64,000 bases of DNA from positions 1 through 64,000 of the forward strand of contig JAHLLS010000004.1 in the NCBI GenBank assembly GCA_020444045.1, written 5' to 3'. The stretch comes from Deltaproteobacteria bacterium (GTDB lineage: Bacteria; Desulfobacterota; Desulfobacteria; Desulfobacterales; UBA5852). Shown here piece after piece: positions 7,360 through 15,994 of this stretch. The translations under genes were made by a program, and so were the position numbers. The first letter of the stretch is position 1. Each line of letters opens with the position of its first letter. The notes under the pieces were generated by a model. It did not search any database. It had not been told where the DNA came from and worked only from the letters and a program-made list of their open reading frames with translations.

Positions 7360-7572
7360 ATGGCTGAATCGATTCGCATCTACGGCAAGTCGGGATGACC
7401 CTATACCCAGAAGGCCCGTGAGGCCTATGGCAAGCACGATTATTTCGATGTTAAAGCCTCGCCGCAGAACCTGGACGCGATGTTGAAGCTCTCGGGCGGA
7501 AAGCGCCAGGTGCCGGTCATCGTCGAGGGGGACAAGGTCACCATCGGCTGCGGCGGTACCTGAGGCGTCTGA
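7360..7572 (+). CDS. Uxx-star type glutaredoxin-like selenoprotein with two UGA codons
   Basis: The frame from ATG 7360 (strong RBS GGAAGGAGG at 7345-7353) gives 70 residues if UGA at 7396-7398 and 7561-7563 are read as selenocysteine: IRIYGKSGUPYTQKAREAYG, then LKLSGGKRQVPVIVEGDKVT, then CGGTUGV and a third TGA as stop. It is a short thioredoxin/glutaredoxin fold in which the CPYC active site is replaced by UPYT, matching the Uxx-star (seleno)protein family. GKRQVPVIVE carries the cis-proline. The second UGA falls in a C-terminal GGTUGV tail. I recall GGT[C/U]GV in family members but cannot check it. Each UGA is followed 18-19 bases later by the loop of a hairpin. The usual alternative, a pseudogene with two nonsense mutations, is made unlikely by conservation up to the end. 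The likely role is thiol redox chemistry or peroxide reduction. Confidence 0.78.
7399..7440 (+). promoter_or_regulatory. Candidate bacterial SECIS hairpin for the first UGA
   Basis: GGCC-CGTGA-GGCC (7413-7425) with weaker outer pairs. The loop starts 18 bases after the UGA at 7396 and contains GU, within the spacing known for bacterial SECIS elements. Confidence 0.5.
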
Positions 7573-7594
7573 CGTTTCGGCTAGTTCAGCCGAA
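7564..7594 (+). promoter_or_regulatory. Candidate bacterial SECIS hairpin for the second UGA
   Basis: A perfect 7-bp stem TTCGGCT-AGTTC-AGCCGAA at 7576-7594. The loop starts 19 bases after the UGA at 7561 and contains GU. It lies mostly beyond the final stop codon (7570-7572). No T-run follows, so it does not look like a terminator. Confidence 0.55.
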
Positions 7595-7728
7595 TAGGCG
7601 ATGACGGGGTCGCAACATATCCGCTATCGGCGTTGTGCGGCGTTCGATCAATACGCACCCTTGGCCTCACGATAGCGGCCCTCATCAGCATTTTCATGCC
7701 CTTTTCTTGGTTTTAGAACAGCAAAGAT

Positions 7729-8904
7729 TTGATATCGCCGACCACCATATGGTGTATGGGATTTGCCCAGCTTGTGTCCTGGGGGATCTCCTATTACCTG
7801 ATCGGTATCTTCGGCGAGAAGATGGCGGCCGAGCTGGCCTGGGCGCGCACCACCGTCTATGGCGGGTTTTCCTTCGCATTGGTGGTGATGGGGGGCGCTT
7901 CGCCGCTGATCGGGCGCGCCATCGATCGATACGGTGGCCGGTATGTCCTGGCAGGCGGTTCCGCCTGTTGTGCCATCGGCTGCGCCGCGCTGGCCCGTTC
8001 ACAGACCGTTTTCGGATACTATGCCGCCTGGCTGTTGCTCGGCCTGGCTATGCGGTCAACCCTTTATGAGGCCGCGTTTGCAGCACTCGTTCGAATCGGG
8101 GGCCGGCAGGCGCGAGGACCGATCGCAAAAATCACTTTGCTTGGTGGCTTGGCGTCGACGTGTTTCTGGCCCATCGGCCACAGCCTCAGTGAAGTGTTTG
8201 GCTGGCGAGGTGCCCTGAACGTGTATGCATTGGTGGCGCTGGCGATCATACCCCTCTATCTTGCCATCCCGAGCGGACGCTATCAGAACAAAGCCCATTC
8301 AGGGGTGAGGCCAAGCCCGGCATCGCCGCCATCCTCCGCCAAGGGCGTCGCCATCCTGTATGCCCTGCTTGCCATGCTGTCCAATGGGCTGAATTCAGCC
8401 CTATCAGCCCACATGGTTGGCATTCTGTCGGAACTCGGATTGGCGGCGGCCTTAGCCGTCACCGCTTCGTCGCTGCGGGGTATCGGCCAATCTGCGGCGC
8501 GCCTGGCAGAGGTTCTCTTCGGCGGCCGGCTCCACCCTATCGTTTTGAATCTAATGGCGGCCTTCGTTATGCCCCTGTGTTTTGTGATTGGACTCGCCAG
8601 TGGGCGGTCTTTGGTGGCGGCGATGGCGTTCACTTTTTTCTACGGTGCCAGCACGGGCATTTTGACCATCACCCGGGGGACATTGCCCCTTGTCCTGTTC
8701 GATACAACGACCTATGGCGCCCATGTGGGAAAGCTCCTCGTACCCAGTTTTCTTTTCGCAGCAGCATCCCCGCTCCTATTCGCGGCCGTCATTGAGCGCT
8801 ACGATGCGAAACGTTCGTTGTACCTGGCCCTTTTCCTGGCGTTGAGCATGCTCGCCGTATCACTCGCTCTCAGGGCACGGGCAAACCGACGCGCCGCATC
8901 GTGA
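7729..8904 (+). CDS. Major facilitator superfamily transporter
   Basis: A 391-residue membrane protein with about twelve hydrophobic segments and the MFS loop 2-3 signature in degenerate form (GRAIDRYGGRYVLAGG). The halves are split by a polar loop near residues 185-205 (SGVRPSPASPPSS). The pattern fits MFS carriers of the monocarboxylate/oxalate type, but the substrate cannot be told. An in-frame TAG at 7714 leaves TTG 7729 as the only start that keeps the first helix; ATG 7756 would cut into it. The RBS is poor, so expression may be low. It lies 156 bases after the selenoprotein gene, with no sign of a shared operon. Confidence 0.85.
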   Translation: MISPTTIWCMGFAQLVSWGISYYLIGIFGEKMAAELAWARTTVYGGFSFALVVMGGASPLIGRAIDRYGGRYVLAGGSACCAIGCAALARSQTVFGYYAAWLLLGLAMRSTLYEAAFAALVRIGGRQARGPIAKITLLGGLASTCFWPIGHSLSEVFGWRGALNVYALVALAIIPLYLAIPSGRYQNKAHSGVRPSPASPPSSAKGVAILYALLAMLSNGLNSALSAHMVGILSELGLAAALAVTASSLRGIGQSAARLAEVLFGGRLHPIVLNLMAAFVMPLCFVIGLASGRSLVAAMAFTFFYGASTGILTITRGTLPLVLFDTTTYGAHVGKLLVPSFLFAAASPLLFAAVIERYDAKRSLYLALFLALSMLAVSLALRARANRRAAS

Positions 8905-9286
8905 AACGGTTTTGGAGGAAATAACAGGCGAGGCATCCAAAGGGGTGCCCGTAGCCCATACCAGAAGGCATGGTGATGGGCCACTTTGAGGATATAAGGA
9001 TGCGGCCGTGAAAGAACCAAAATCGATCAGGCACTGAAGCAACCAGCAGCTTCAGCTACCATTTGGATCTGGCAGCCTGTACCCGCGCCAAGGTGCTGGT
9101 TGCTGAAGGCCTCGGTTCGCCGATTGCACCTTCCGAACTTTGTTGGGCGCTCGTCATGGCGGCATTGCGGCGCATTGCCCCCTGCGCTCAAAATCTGAGC
9201 AACGGTAAATGGCAGCAACCAGGTTCACTGGGGTTGGGCCGGACGTTGCATGGATTGACTGCAAGGCTTCATCGCGCATTCGCGGA
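8905..9286. other. Intergenic region, no gene recognised
   Basis: Short ORFs on both strands lack RBS and family features. An 11-base inverted repeat AGCAACCAGCA (about 9035) / TGCTGGTTGCT (about 9092) is present. A weak GGCATCC/GGGTGCC hairpin near 8930 might terminate the MFS gene. Confidence 0.5.
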
Positions 9287-9850
9287 TTATTTTCGGTTAT
9301 CAATCGCTCGCCATCCGCCGAGAGGCGAATAGACCGGTTTGAGCACTTTGCGAATCTCCCGGGCCTGCTCGATGACGTAGAACAGTTGCGGATCGATTTG
9401 CTGAACCTCGGGCAGGATCCATTTCAGATCCCGGCGCCGGCAGGCAATATACAGCTCATGGACCGGACCCCGCATGCCTTCCCCATGAAAAATGGTTACG
9501 GGCTGCCCCTTTTCCCTCAAAAACGTCGCGATATCCAACCCTGCCGTGCGGGTGATGATTCTGAGGATCGTGGTTCCAAAGGCGATCTTGCGCTCCACCA
9601 TGATGCCCACCACGTTGCCGGTGGCGTAGCCAAAGGCATAAAAGGCGATCAGAACGGGATTATCTTTGACCTGGTGGATCACCGTGCTGACGATGGTTAT
9701 CCATATGCTGATTTCGAAAACAGCCAGGACAAAGGCGATAACGGTTCTTCCCTGGACGGTAACGATCGTCCGGACCGTACCGATGGATACATCGCAAATC
9801 CGGGCCACAAAGACGATGAGCCCGGTCAAAAGAATGTGTGTCTCAAACAT
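9287..9850 (-). CDS. UPF0316 / DUF2179 membrane protein
   Basis: A 187-residue protein with three N-terminal hydrophobic segments (about residues 5-20, 35-58 and 66-85) and a soluble C-terminal part. The features RICDVSIGTVRTIVTVQGR, YAFGYATGNVVGIMVE and the C-terminal GPVHELYIACRRRDLK match the UPF0316 family (YebE-like), whose soluble domain (DUF2179) is also found in YitT-type proteins. The function is unknown. It stands alone between two intergenic regions. The start at 9850 fits the usual family N-terminus. Confidence 0.85.
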   Translation of the reverse strand: MFETHILLTGLIVFVARICDVSIGTVRTIVTVQGRTVIAFVLAVFEISIWITIVSTVIHQVKDNPVLIAFYAFGYATGNVVGIMVERKIAFGTTILRIITRTAGLDIATFLREKGQPVTIFHGEGMRGPVHELYIACRRRDLKWILPEVQQIDPQLFYVIEQAREIRKVLKPVYSPLGGWRAIDNRK

Positions 9851-10079
9851 GGCGATCCGAGTTCTCCGCTACGATGAAAAAGTTATGGAAGGCACCAATA
9901 ATCATGACATTGTCTGGCTAAATAAATCGAAAGTCGTTTTAAGTACACACCTTTATTCTGGGCGGTTTTTGCCCGCATCGATGGCCAACACCCGATCAGG
10001 TATTACTATTTAAGAATAGCCGCCGCTTGAACGACGATTATGGCGGCCGTTTTCAACCACCATCATAAAGGACCGAACC

Positions 10080-10898
10080 ATGACACGCTCGTCTGCCTTT
10101 CATCGCATTGGCCGCGCGCTGAGCATTCTGTTCATTTTTCTTGTCATCGCCTGTACATCCGTCCCGATAACAAACCGCCAGAGCTTCCAGTTCGTGCCGG
10201 ACAGTGAACTGAACAGCATGAGCCTGACCGAATATCGCAAGGTGCTCAGTGAGTCAAAACTTTCCACGAATACGGCCGAAGTCGCCCGTGTCCGACGGGT
10301 GGGGAATCAGATTGCCGCGTCTGCCGAAAAATTTCTGAAGGAAGAAGGCCTGGCCGGCGAAATTCGAAATTACAAATGGGAGTTCAACCTTATCGAGGAC
10401 GACCAAACCGCCAATGCATGGGTGATGCCCGGGGGGAAAGCCGCTGTATATACCGGCATATTGAAATACACGCAGGACGATGCGGGCCTGGCCGTGGTTT
10501 TAGGCCATGAAGTCGCCCATGCCATCGCCGGCCACGGGAACGAACGCATGAGCCAGGGGCTGATGGCCCAGATGGGGGCCGTGGCCCTGTCGGCGGCGCT
10601 GTCCAACCAGCCTGCCGCCACCCAGGATCTTTTCATGCAGGCTTACGGCGCGGGGGCCAATGTCGGGCTGCTCCTGCCCTATAGCCGCCTCCACGAAAGC
10701 GAGGCCGACCGGATCGGTTTGGTGCTGATGGCACGCGCCGGCTATGATCCGAGAACGGCCGTCCCCTTCTGGAACCGCATGAACGCCTCCGGCGGCGCCA
10801 GGCCACCCGAGCTTCTCTCGACCCACCCGGCCCCCGCCAGTCGCATCGCAGCCATCAACAAGGCGCTGCCCGAGGCCATGGGATACTATAAACCCTGA
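10080..10898 (+). CDS. M48-family zinc metalloprotease, lipoprotein
   Basis: 272 residues. A signal peptide ends in a lipobox-like FLVIACTSV with Cys at about 22, so the protein is probably a lipoprotein in the periplasm. The protease domain has HExxH in LGHEVAHAIAGHGNERMSQ near residue 142 and the downstream glutamate ligand in LHESEADRIGLVLMARAGYD. This is the architecture of E. coli LoiP/BepA-like proteases that act in envelope quality control. It ends shortly after LSTHPAPASRIAAINKALP, without a TPR extension, so it is closer to LoiP than to BepA. A good RBS (AAAGGA) precedes ATG 10080. No partner gene is adjacent. Confidence 0.9.
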   Translation: MTRSSAFHRIGRALSILFIFLVIACTSVPITNRQSFQFVPDSELNSMSLTEYRKVLSESKLSTNTAEVARVRRVGNQIAASAEKFLKEEGLAGEIRNYKWEFNLIEDDQTANAWVMPGGKAAVYTGILKYTQDDAGLAVVLGHEVAHAIAGHGNERMSQGLMAQMGAVALSAALSNQPAATQDLFMQAYGAGANVGLLLPYSRLHESEADRIGLVLMARAGYDPRTAVPFWNRMNASGGARPPELLSTHPAPASRIAAINKALPEAMGYYKP

Positions 10899-11056
10899 AT
10901 GACCAATTGACCCGGGGCACCTGCGAGCGGTAATAAAGAGAAAAAGTTGCCGCTTCTGATGGCGCCATCGCTCTCGAGGCTTTTCCCCTCGATAAGAGAC
11001 AGTGCCGTTGCGGCCGATTGAAGCGTCATCTATCATCATTATGTCTGCAATAGCCC

Positions 11057-11083
11057 GGATATTTATGAGATATCCGGGGCAGG
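11057..11083. promoter_or_regulatory. Hairpin upstream of the carboxymuconolactone-decarboxylase-like gene
   Basis: CCCGGATAT-TTATGAG-ATATCCGGG is a near-perfect inverted repeat about 65 bases before the start at 11147. It could be a regulator site or an untranslated-leader hairpin. Confidence 0.35.
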
Positions 11084-11146
11084 GCATAAATCGAAAACGC
11101 ATCCATGCGCCGGCCCATCCGGGCACAAGCAAAGGAAACGATACCC

Positions 11147-11530
11147 ATGAATCGAGAAAAATATGAAAAAGGCATGGCGGTAAGGCGAGAAGTGTTGGGG
11201 GATGAATACGTGGACAAGGCCCTGGCTGGTGCCACCGATTTCACCAATCCGCTACAGGGTTTGGTGACGGAGAACTGCTGGGGAGAAGTATGGACGCGCG
11301 ACGCGATTTCCAAAAAGACGCGCAGCCTGGTGACGATCGCCATCTTGGCCGCCCTTAAAGCGCCGGCGGAAATCAAACTGCATGTTCGCGGGGCCTTGCG
11401 CAATGGGTGCTCGGTAGAAGAAATCCAAGACGTACTTTTACAGGCGACGGTCTACTGCGGTGTGCCGGCGGGGGTCGACGCCTTCCGTGCGGCGAAAGAG
11501 GTGATCGATGATTTCGGTTTTGACGGTTGA
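11147..11530 (+). CDS. Carboxymuconolactone decarboxylase family protein
   Basis: 127 residues covering one CMD/AhpD-like domain: REVLGDEYVDKAL, then NCWGEVWTRDAISKKTRSLV and a C-terminal helix pair IQDVLLQATVYCGVPAGVDA. The pattern WGEVWTR...SLVTIAIL is that of the PcaC group (4-carboxymuconolactone decarboxylase), not AhpD, whose CxxC is absent here. No protocatechuate pathway genes are near, so the family label should not be read as proof of aromatic degradation. ATG 11147 follows AAAGGAAACGATACCC. It ends 24 bases before the next gene and may be co-transcribed with it. Confidence 0.82.
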   Translation: MNREKYEKGMAVRREVLGDEYVDKALAGATDFTNPLQGLVTENCWGEVWTRDAISKKTRSLVTIAILAALKAPAEIKLHVRGALRNGCSVEEIQDVLLQATVYCGVPAGVDAFRAAKEVIDDFGFDG

Positions 11531-11554
11531 AACCGGGGGATTCACGGAGCAAGC

Positions 11555-13072
11555 ATGCGCCATTTATTGAAAATTGCCATCGGGGTCATCCTGGTGGCGG
11601 TTGTCGCGGTGGCCGGGGTCTATTTCTATCTCCCGGTCAATCGCGTCGATATCTCCTCGGAATTGATCATGCTGGGCGATCTCAACCATGACAACCAATG
11701 GGATGCCAAAGACCAGGATGCACTGAACGCGGTCCTCGCCAATCCATTTCAGGCGGACGGCCTGACCCTGTTAAAGATGGATTTGAACAGGAACGGCATG
11801 ATCGACAGTGAAGACCGGGAGTTTTTGGATACCATTTATCGATTTGCGAATCCCTATATCGCCGAACAGAACGCAAAGGCTACCGGAAAATCGTTTCCAA
11901 GACCGAGAGAACTGTTCAAATACCTGCCAACCTATGAATATGCCCAGCGGCCGCTGTTTGTACTGGAGCATGACGCCACTGGTGTTGCGCCGTTATCTTT
12001 TTTAAGCGAGCTCGAGGATTACCTTAGTGCATCGCCCTATGAAGCGCAGCTGGTTTATGAGATATATGACGAGGCGCTTCGTTTTACGCTGGCCTATGCC
12101 ATTCGCAGTAACCAGCTGACGGCGGTCGAGCGTAACTACGTCGCCCTGAAGATCAGGCATTGCGAAACCCTGTTTTCGGAAAAAGCCTACCATGCAATGC
12201 TGCTCGAATTGATCAGCCTGGTCGAAGACGCTGAAACGCTGACAACGAGAACACAATCTGATTTTATCCGGAATATTTTACATTTTCGCGATAAATTGCG
12301 GGACCTGTTGGCCTCCGAGGCGTATCGGTCTTTTGAGTCGGGAACCCTATCCCATCTTGAAATTTTTAAACGCATCAAGGCGGATCTTCAATCGGTGCTG
12401 GGCATAGATGTCGAACTGGAAGCGTTGCCCCCGCCACGGGATTACAAAGATCTGGAAAATTATCTGGATCGGGTCGAGTGGCAGGCGTATAAAAGCAAGA
12501 CCCGTGTGGAAGACTTTAAAAAACTCGTGCTGTATGCCCAATACGACCGCCGCTACCTGCGGGCCGTTTCCCGCACGACACCCAAGCATACGGATATCCA
12601 GCTTCAAAACCACAATTTGCCCATGATCCTGTTATTTCGTGAAGCACTGAAAATTACGGGAAACGATAAAAAAGCCGCCGTGGGACTTCTGGATGAGGCC
12701 GTGAGGATTCCAATGGGTTGGGTCAAAAGTATACCGAAAGAATTGTTGCCCCGCTCGATTGCGCTGGAGAATTTTCTGCTGCCCGGCAACAAGGAGGATG
12801 GCTCTGATAAAAGCCGGCATTGGAATGTCTTCGGCGGGGTTGCCATCTATAAATCACCCCGGGAATCTTTAATCCTATCCCTGAGGCGGGAAATCATGGA
12901 TCTAAGGGATCAGCATTATGCCAAAGACGCCATGCAGGAGTTCATAAGAGACACCATCGCCAATATTAACGGCATTTACTATGTTGTTTCGATCGATCCC
13001 GATCTGTTAGGAGGCATAGAGGATTCAACGCACTATGGGGCAGGAGGTGAACGTCACGGCGATTGCCTTTAG
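11555..13072 (+). CDS. Membrane-anchored protein with dockerin-like calcium-binding repeats
   Basis: 505 residues with an N-terminal transmembrane anchor (about residues 6-26). Immediately after it lie two EF-hand-like loops, GDLNHDNQWDAKDQDALNAV (about 41-60) and MDLNRNGMIDSEDREFLD (about 72-89). Their spacing and D-x-N-x-D-x-x-x-x-x-D pattern are those of a type I dockerin or a standalone dockerin-like calcium module. The remaining 400 residues are helical and charged, with no family I recognise. No cohesin or cellulosomal gene is seen. The start has GGAG six bases before ATG. The protein is probably extracytoplasmic, with calcium-dependent folding. Confidence 0.6.
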   Translation: MRHLLKIAIGVILVAVVAVAGVYFYLPVNRVDISSELIMLGDLNHDNQWDAKDQDALNAVLANPFQADGLTLLKMDLNRNGMIDSEDREFLDTIYRFANPYIAEQNAKATGKSFPRPRELFKYLPTYEYAQRPLFVLEHDATGVAPLSFLSELEDYLSASPYEAQLVYEIYDEALRFTLAYAIRSNQLTAVERNYVALKIRHCETLFSEKAYHAMLLELISLVEDAETLTTRTQSDFIRNILHFRDKLRDLLASEAYRSFESGTLSHLEIFKRIKADLQSVLGIDVELEALPPPRDYKDLENYLDRVEWQAYKSKTRVEDFKKLVLYAQYDRRYLRAVSRTTPKHTDIQLQNHNLPMILLFREALKITGNDKKAAVGLLDEAVRIPMGWVKSIPKELLPRSIALENFLLPGNKEDGSDKSRHWNVFGGVAIYKSPRESLILSLRREIMDLRDQHYAKDAMQEFIRDTIANINGIYYVVSIDPDLLGGIEDSTHYGAGGERHGDCL

Positions 13073-13140
13073 CATTTAAGCGTGGATATCATCTATCATA
13101 ACAACGCATCCATTGCATACGCGTAATATACAGAGGGCAT

Positions 13141-13890
13141 ATGGCCATGAACCGAACGATTACCATTATACTGCTTACGGCGGCTCTCCTGTCTTTTCAG
13201 AGTGTGTCCGCCGCCGAGACATTGGTCATCGGCACCTCAGACTGGAAACCATGGCAAATTGTCAAAGAGGGCCAGTTGACCGGCATCACCCCTGAAATAC
13301 TTCAAGCGCTGTCCCGAAGAACCGGCTACGAAATGGATATCGAAATCCTGCCACAGAGGCGTTTGATGCGGGAATTTGAACGGCAGCAAATCGACATGGA
13401 GCCGGCAGTCAGCCCCTCCTGGCGAGAGAAACAACGTGACATCTCTGTCTATACAAAACCCTATTACGAAACATCCGACGTTATTCTTGTCAGAAAGGGA
13501 AGTGGTATCGCCGGAACCGCGGTGGAGGATTTCAAAGGGCGGTCGCTGGGATGCGGATTGGGCTACTATTACCCCGAAGGGTTCCAGGAAGCCATGGCAA
13601 GCGGTGACATCATCCGGGACGACAATCCTGTTTCCGAATATAACATTTTGAAACTATCGCAACATCGGTTGGATGGCATTATTGTTGATAGAATCCAAGC
13701 CGGCTATATGATCAACGTGCTTGGCCTGAATGCGGAGGATTTCGAAATCGCCTATGTGTTCGGACCCTCCAAGCTTTCGCTTCGGCTTCATAAAAATAAA
13801 CGAGACTTGCTTCCCATTTTGGACAAGGCGCTTGAGAGCATGAAAGCGGACGGAACCATCGATCGGATTGTCGCGAAATATATACAGTGA
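13141..13890 (+). CDS. Periplasmic solute-binding protein, family 3
   Basis: 249 residues with a signal peptide (AALLSFQSVSAAE) and a single SBP_bac_3 fold: LVIGTSDWKPWQIVKEGQLT, then GITPEILQALSRRTGYEMDI and a late LGLNAEDFEIAYVFG. Such proteins bind amino acids for ABC uptake, or act as sensor input domains. No permease or ATPase is adjacent; the next gene encodes a PAS-GGDEF protein. A role as a soluble signal-sensing partner is therefore possible but unproven. AGAGGG precedes ATG 13141; a second ATG at 13147 is also possible. Confidence 0.85.
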   Translation: MAMNRTITIILLTAALLSFQSVSAAETLVIGTSDWKPWQIVKEGQLTGITPEILQALSRRTGYEMDIEILPQRRLMREFERQQIDMEPAVSPSWREKQRDISVYTKPYYETSDVILVRKGSGIAGTAVEDFKGRSLGCGLGYYYPEGFQEAMASGDIIRDDNPVSEYNILKLSQHRLDGIIVDRIQAGYMINVLGLNAEDFEIAYVFGPSKLSLRLHKNKRDLLPILDKALESMKADGTIDRIVAKYIQ

Positions 13891-14001
13891 CACTATGGGA
13901 ACCCGTTCAGGACGAATGTCATATGCGACACCCATGGTTAACATCCTGATCATCTGACCGTCGTGTTTTACGATTCTGACAATATGAAACAAGAGGTGGT
14001 C

Positions 14002-15480
14002 ATGGCTTCGAAACCCGTGAGCGTCAACGACGGCAAGGGGACGCTTGAGGAACTGAGCGCTTTGCGGACCCGCTGCGCGCAACTTGAGACGACGCTGGCC
14101 GGGATCGAACAGCGCAATCGTATTTTAGGAGACAGCGCCCCCTTTGGCATATTCACCCTCGATCGCACCGGCCAAATTACCGGACTCAACAATAAAATGC
14201 GGGCGATTATCGGCTGGCCGGACGGGCCGATCCCCCCTAACGCCAACGCATTTGAACTATCGGTTTTTGTGGCGGCCGGCGTCAGCGATGATTTGCGCCA
14301 ATGCCTGAAGACGGGCCGACCGGCTATCAAGGCCCATCCCTGCATCAACCGTCAGGACGAGTGCCTGGAACTGCGGTTTCACCTGAGTCCGGTGCTGAAT
14401 GACACCGGCAAGACCGATGGCGCCATTGTCTTTGTCGAAGACTTCTCCGTCATGAAACAAGCGGCTGAAGCTGTCCGGGAAAGTGACCACCGCTATCACG
14501 TGCTGTTTCATTCCGCCCCGGTGGCCATGATCGAGAGGGATGCCTCGCAGCTCAAGTGCTATCTCGAAACACTGCGGGAGCGGGGCATTGACGATATCGG
14601 CGCTTATCTGGATGAGAACCCGGACGAGATTCGGCACGGCATGCAGCTGGTGCAGACAGCGGATTTCAACAAAGCCTTCATGGCGTTGGTCGAAGCGGAC
14701 AACCGACAGGAACTGTCGTTCGGGGCACCCGAGGGAGATCCGGATGAGTTCCTGAAAATGGGGCGGGAAGTCATTCTCATGATTGCCGGGGGCGATATCG
14801 GCCGGGAGCGGGAACGGGTGATCACCTCACTCAAAGGCAAGCGTAAAACGGTTTTATCCAAAAGCCTGGCGGTTTCGGGCCATGAAGATACGCTTTCCCG
14901 GCTGGTCATCACCCTGGTCGACATCACCGAGCGCAAGGCCGCCGAAGAAGCCCTGCGGGACAGTGAGCGTTGGTTTCGCGAAATGGCCCTGCACGACACG
15001 CTGACGGGGCTATACAACCGGCGCTTCCTCTACCAGTCTTTGCCGGATCTGATTTCGTCGGGCCGCTATGACCGCAGCGGGATATCACTGATATTTATGG
15101 ATCTGGACAATTTCAAGCAGCTCGTGGACGCCCACGGCCACCTCTTCGGCAGCCAGGTGATCAAAGAGGTGGCCGCCACCATCCATCAAGCCCTGGCCCC
15201 CCCGGCCTACGCGGTGGCCTATGCCGGTGATGAGTTTGTGGTGGTGCTGCCGGATTGTGGCCTCCACCAGGCTGAGGCCAAAGCCCTGGATATTCAACAG
15301 CATATTCGGACTGCGGTTTACCTGCAGCAACAGGGCCTCCAGGTCCAGTTAAAAGCCAGTATGGGGGTGGCCGTCTATCCCGGGCAGGCGCAGGATGCCG
15401 GTGAGTTGCTCGCCTTTGCGGACCATGCGCTGTTCGCCATGAAGGCTCGGGGCAAAGACGGTGTCCGGATGTATCGGTAA
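14002..15480 (+). CDS. PAS-containing diguanylate cyclase (AGDEF variant)
   Basis: About 492 residues, with no transmembrane segment, so cytoplasmic. A short coiled coil (LEELSALRTRCAQLETTLAG) is followed by a PAS domain (DSAPFGIFTLDRTGQITGLN), a second PAS-like region near residues 165-320 and a linker ending ITERKAAEEALRDSERW. The GGDEF domain begins HDTLTGLYNRRFLYQSLPDL. The signature reads YAGDEFVVVLP: the first glycine is alanine, a change tolerated in some active cyclases. No RxxD inhibitory site precedes it. The final helix ALFAMKARGKDGVRMY is typical. The product would be cyclic di-GMP. ATG 14002 is chosen because AAGAGGTGG lies 3-10 bases before it; GTG 13963 and ATG 13984 are also in frame. 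Confidence 0.88.
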   Translation: MASKPVSVNDGKGTLEELSALRTRCAQLETTLAGIEQRNRILGDSAPFGIFTLDRTGQITGLNNKMRAIIGWPDGPIPPNANAFELSVFVAAGVSDDLRQCLKTGRPAIKAHPCINRQDECLELRFHLSPVLNDTGKTDGAIVFVEDFSVMKQAAEAVRESDHRYHVLFHSAPVAMIERDASQLKCYLETLRERGIDDIGAYLDENPDEIRHGMQLVQTADFNKAFMALVEADNRQELSFGAPEGDPDEFLKMGREVILMIAGGDIGRERERVITSLKGKRKTVLSKSLAVSGHEDTLSRLVITLVDITERKAAEEALRDSERWFREMALHDTLTGLYNRRFLYQSLPDLISSGRYDRSGISLIFMDLDNFKQLVDAHGHLFGSQVIKEVAATIHQALAPPAYAVAYAGDEFVVVLPDCGLHQAEAKALDIQQHIRTAVYLQQQGLQVQLKASMGVAVYPGQAQDAGELLAFADHALFAMKARGKDGVRMYR

Positions 15481-15504
15481 GGAAGGCGGCCATTGCCGCC
15501 TTCC
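15481..15504. terminator. Bidirectional terminator hairpin
   Basis: GGAAGGCGGC-CATT-GCCGCCTTCC is a perfect 10-bp stem between two convergent reading frames. There is no strong T-run on either side. Confidence 0.6.
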
Positions 15505-15516
15505 CGCTGCCCCAGG

Positions 15517-15990
15517 TCAGTCCGGCAGCCGGAAGGGAATCGTCGCCCTGTTGTTGCTGCGGTTGGGGTCGAGCAGGGTCTGGTCCGGGTCGGCGATGAC
15601 CATGAGCCGATAGGTGCGGTCAGTGATGTCAGGATTCACCTGGAAGTGCCCCTCAATGTTCTTCGCTACCCACGCGCCTCCGAGAAGATTCTCCATTGTG
15701 AAACTGCCGCTCTCGAAGGTCCTGAAGTCCCCACGGCCGTCATTGCGGTATTGCATCTCCCAGCGGCAGGGAACCGTGGTCAGGGTGCCGGCCGGCCCCC
15801 CCGCTTCGGTTACCGCAAGGTTGGTCAGGTTGACCTCCTGGCTGAAGGTGCAGTGCCAGACAGGCGCAGACCAGGCGGCCCGACTGCGGCGGGACAGACT
15901 GAAGCCCGAGGGGTAGGTGATTCGCAGATCGTTGTCGGTAGCGCCTAAAACGCGCAATTCACCACTAAAGGTATTGGTTGGATCGCTGTC
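15517..15990 (-). pseudogene. 3' remnant of a secreted beta-sandwich protein
   Basis: The minus frame from about 15990 to the stop at 15517 encodes roughly 155 residues of a beta-rich domain ([40 protein letters not shown]) that ends LDPNRSNNRATIPFRLPD. The end resembles CARDB-type domains, where D-x-N-N-x precedes the last strand. The frame stays open upstream to 16113, but that part is the antisense of the ribB-like fragment and gives nonsense. The start, signal peptide and N-terminal part are missing. The intact secreted protein at 16324-17190 is of similar general type. Confidence 0.6.
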
Positions 15991-15994
15991 GATG

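Noticed and set aside
7576-7594. Hairpin after the selenoprotein gene as a simple terminator
   Set aside because: No T-run follows on the plus strand, and its position relative to the second UGA fits a SECIS better.
9035-9103. Inverted repeat AGCAACCAGCA/TGCTGGTTGCT as transposon ends or attC
   Set aside because: No transposase, no target duplication and no GTTRRRY/RYYYAAC ends; it may be a chance hairpin.
14002-15480. Inactive cyclase because of AGDEF
   Set aside because: AGDEF proteins with activity are known and the metal and base-binding surroundings look intact, so inactivity is not assumed.
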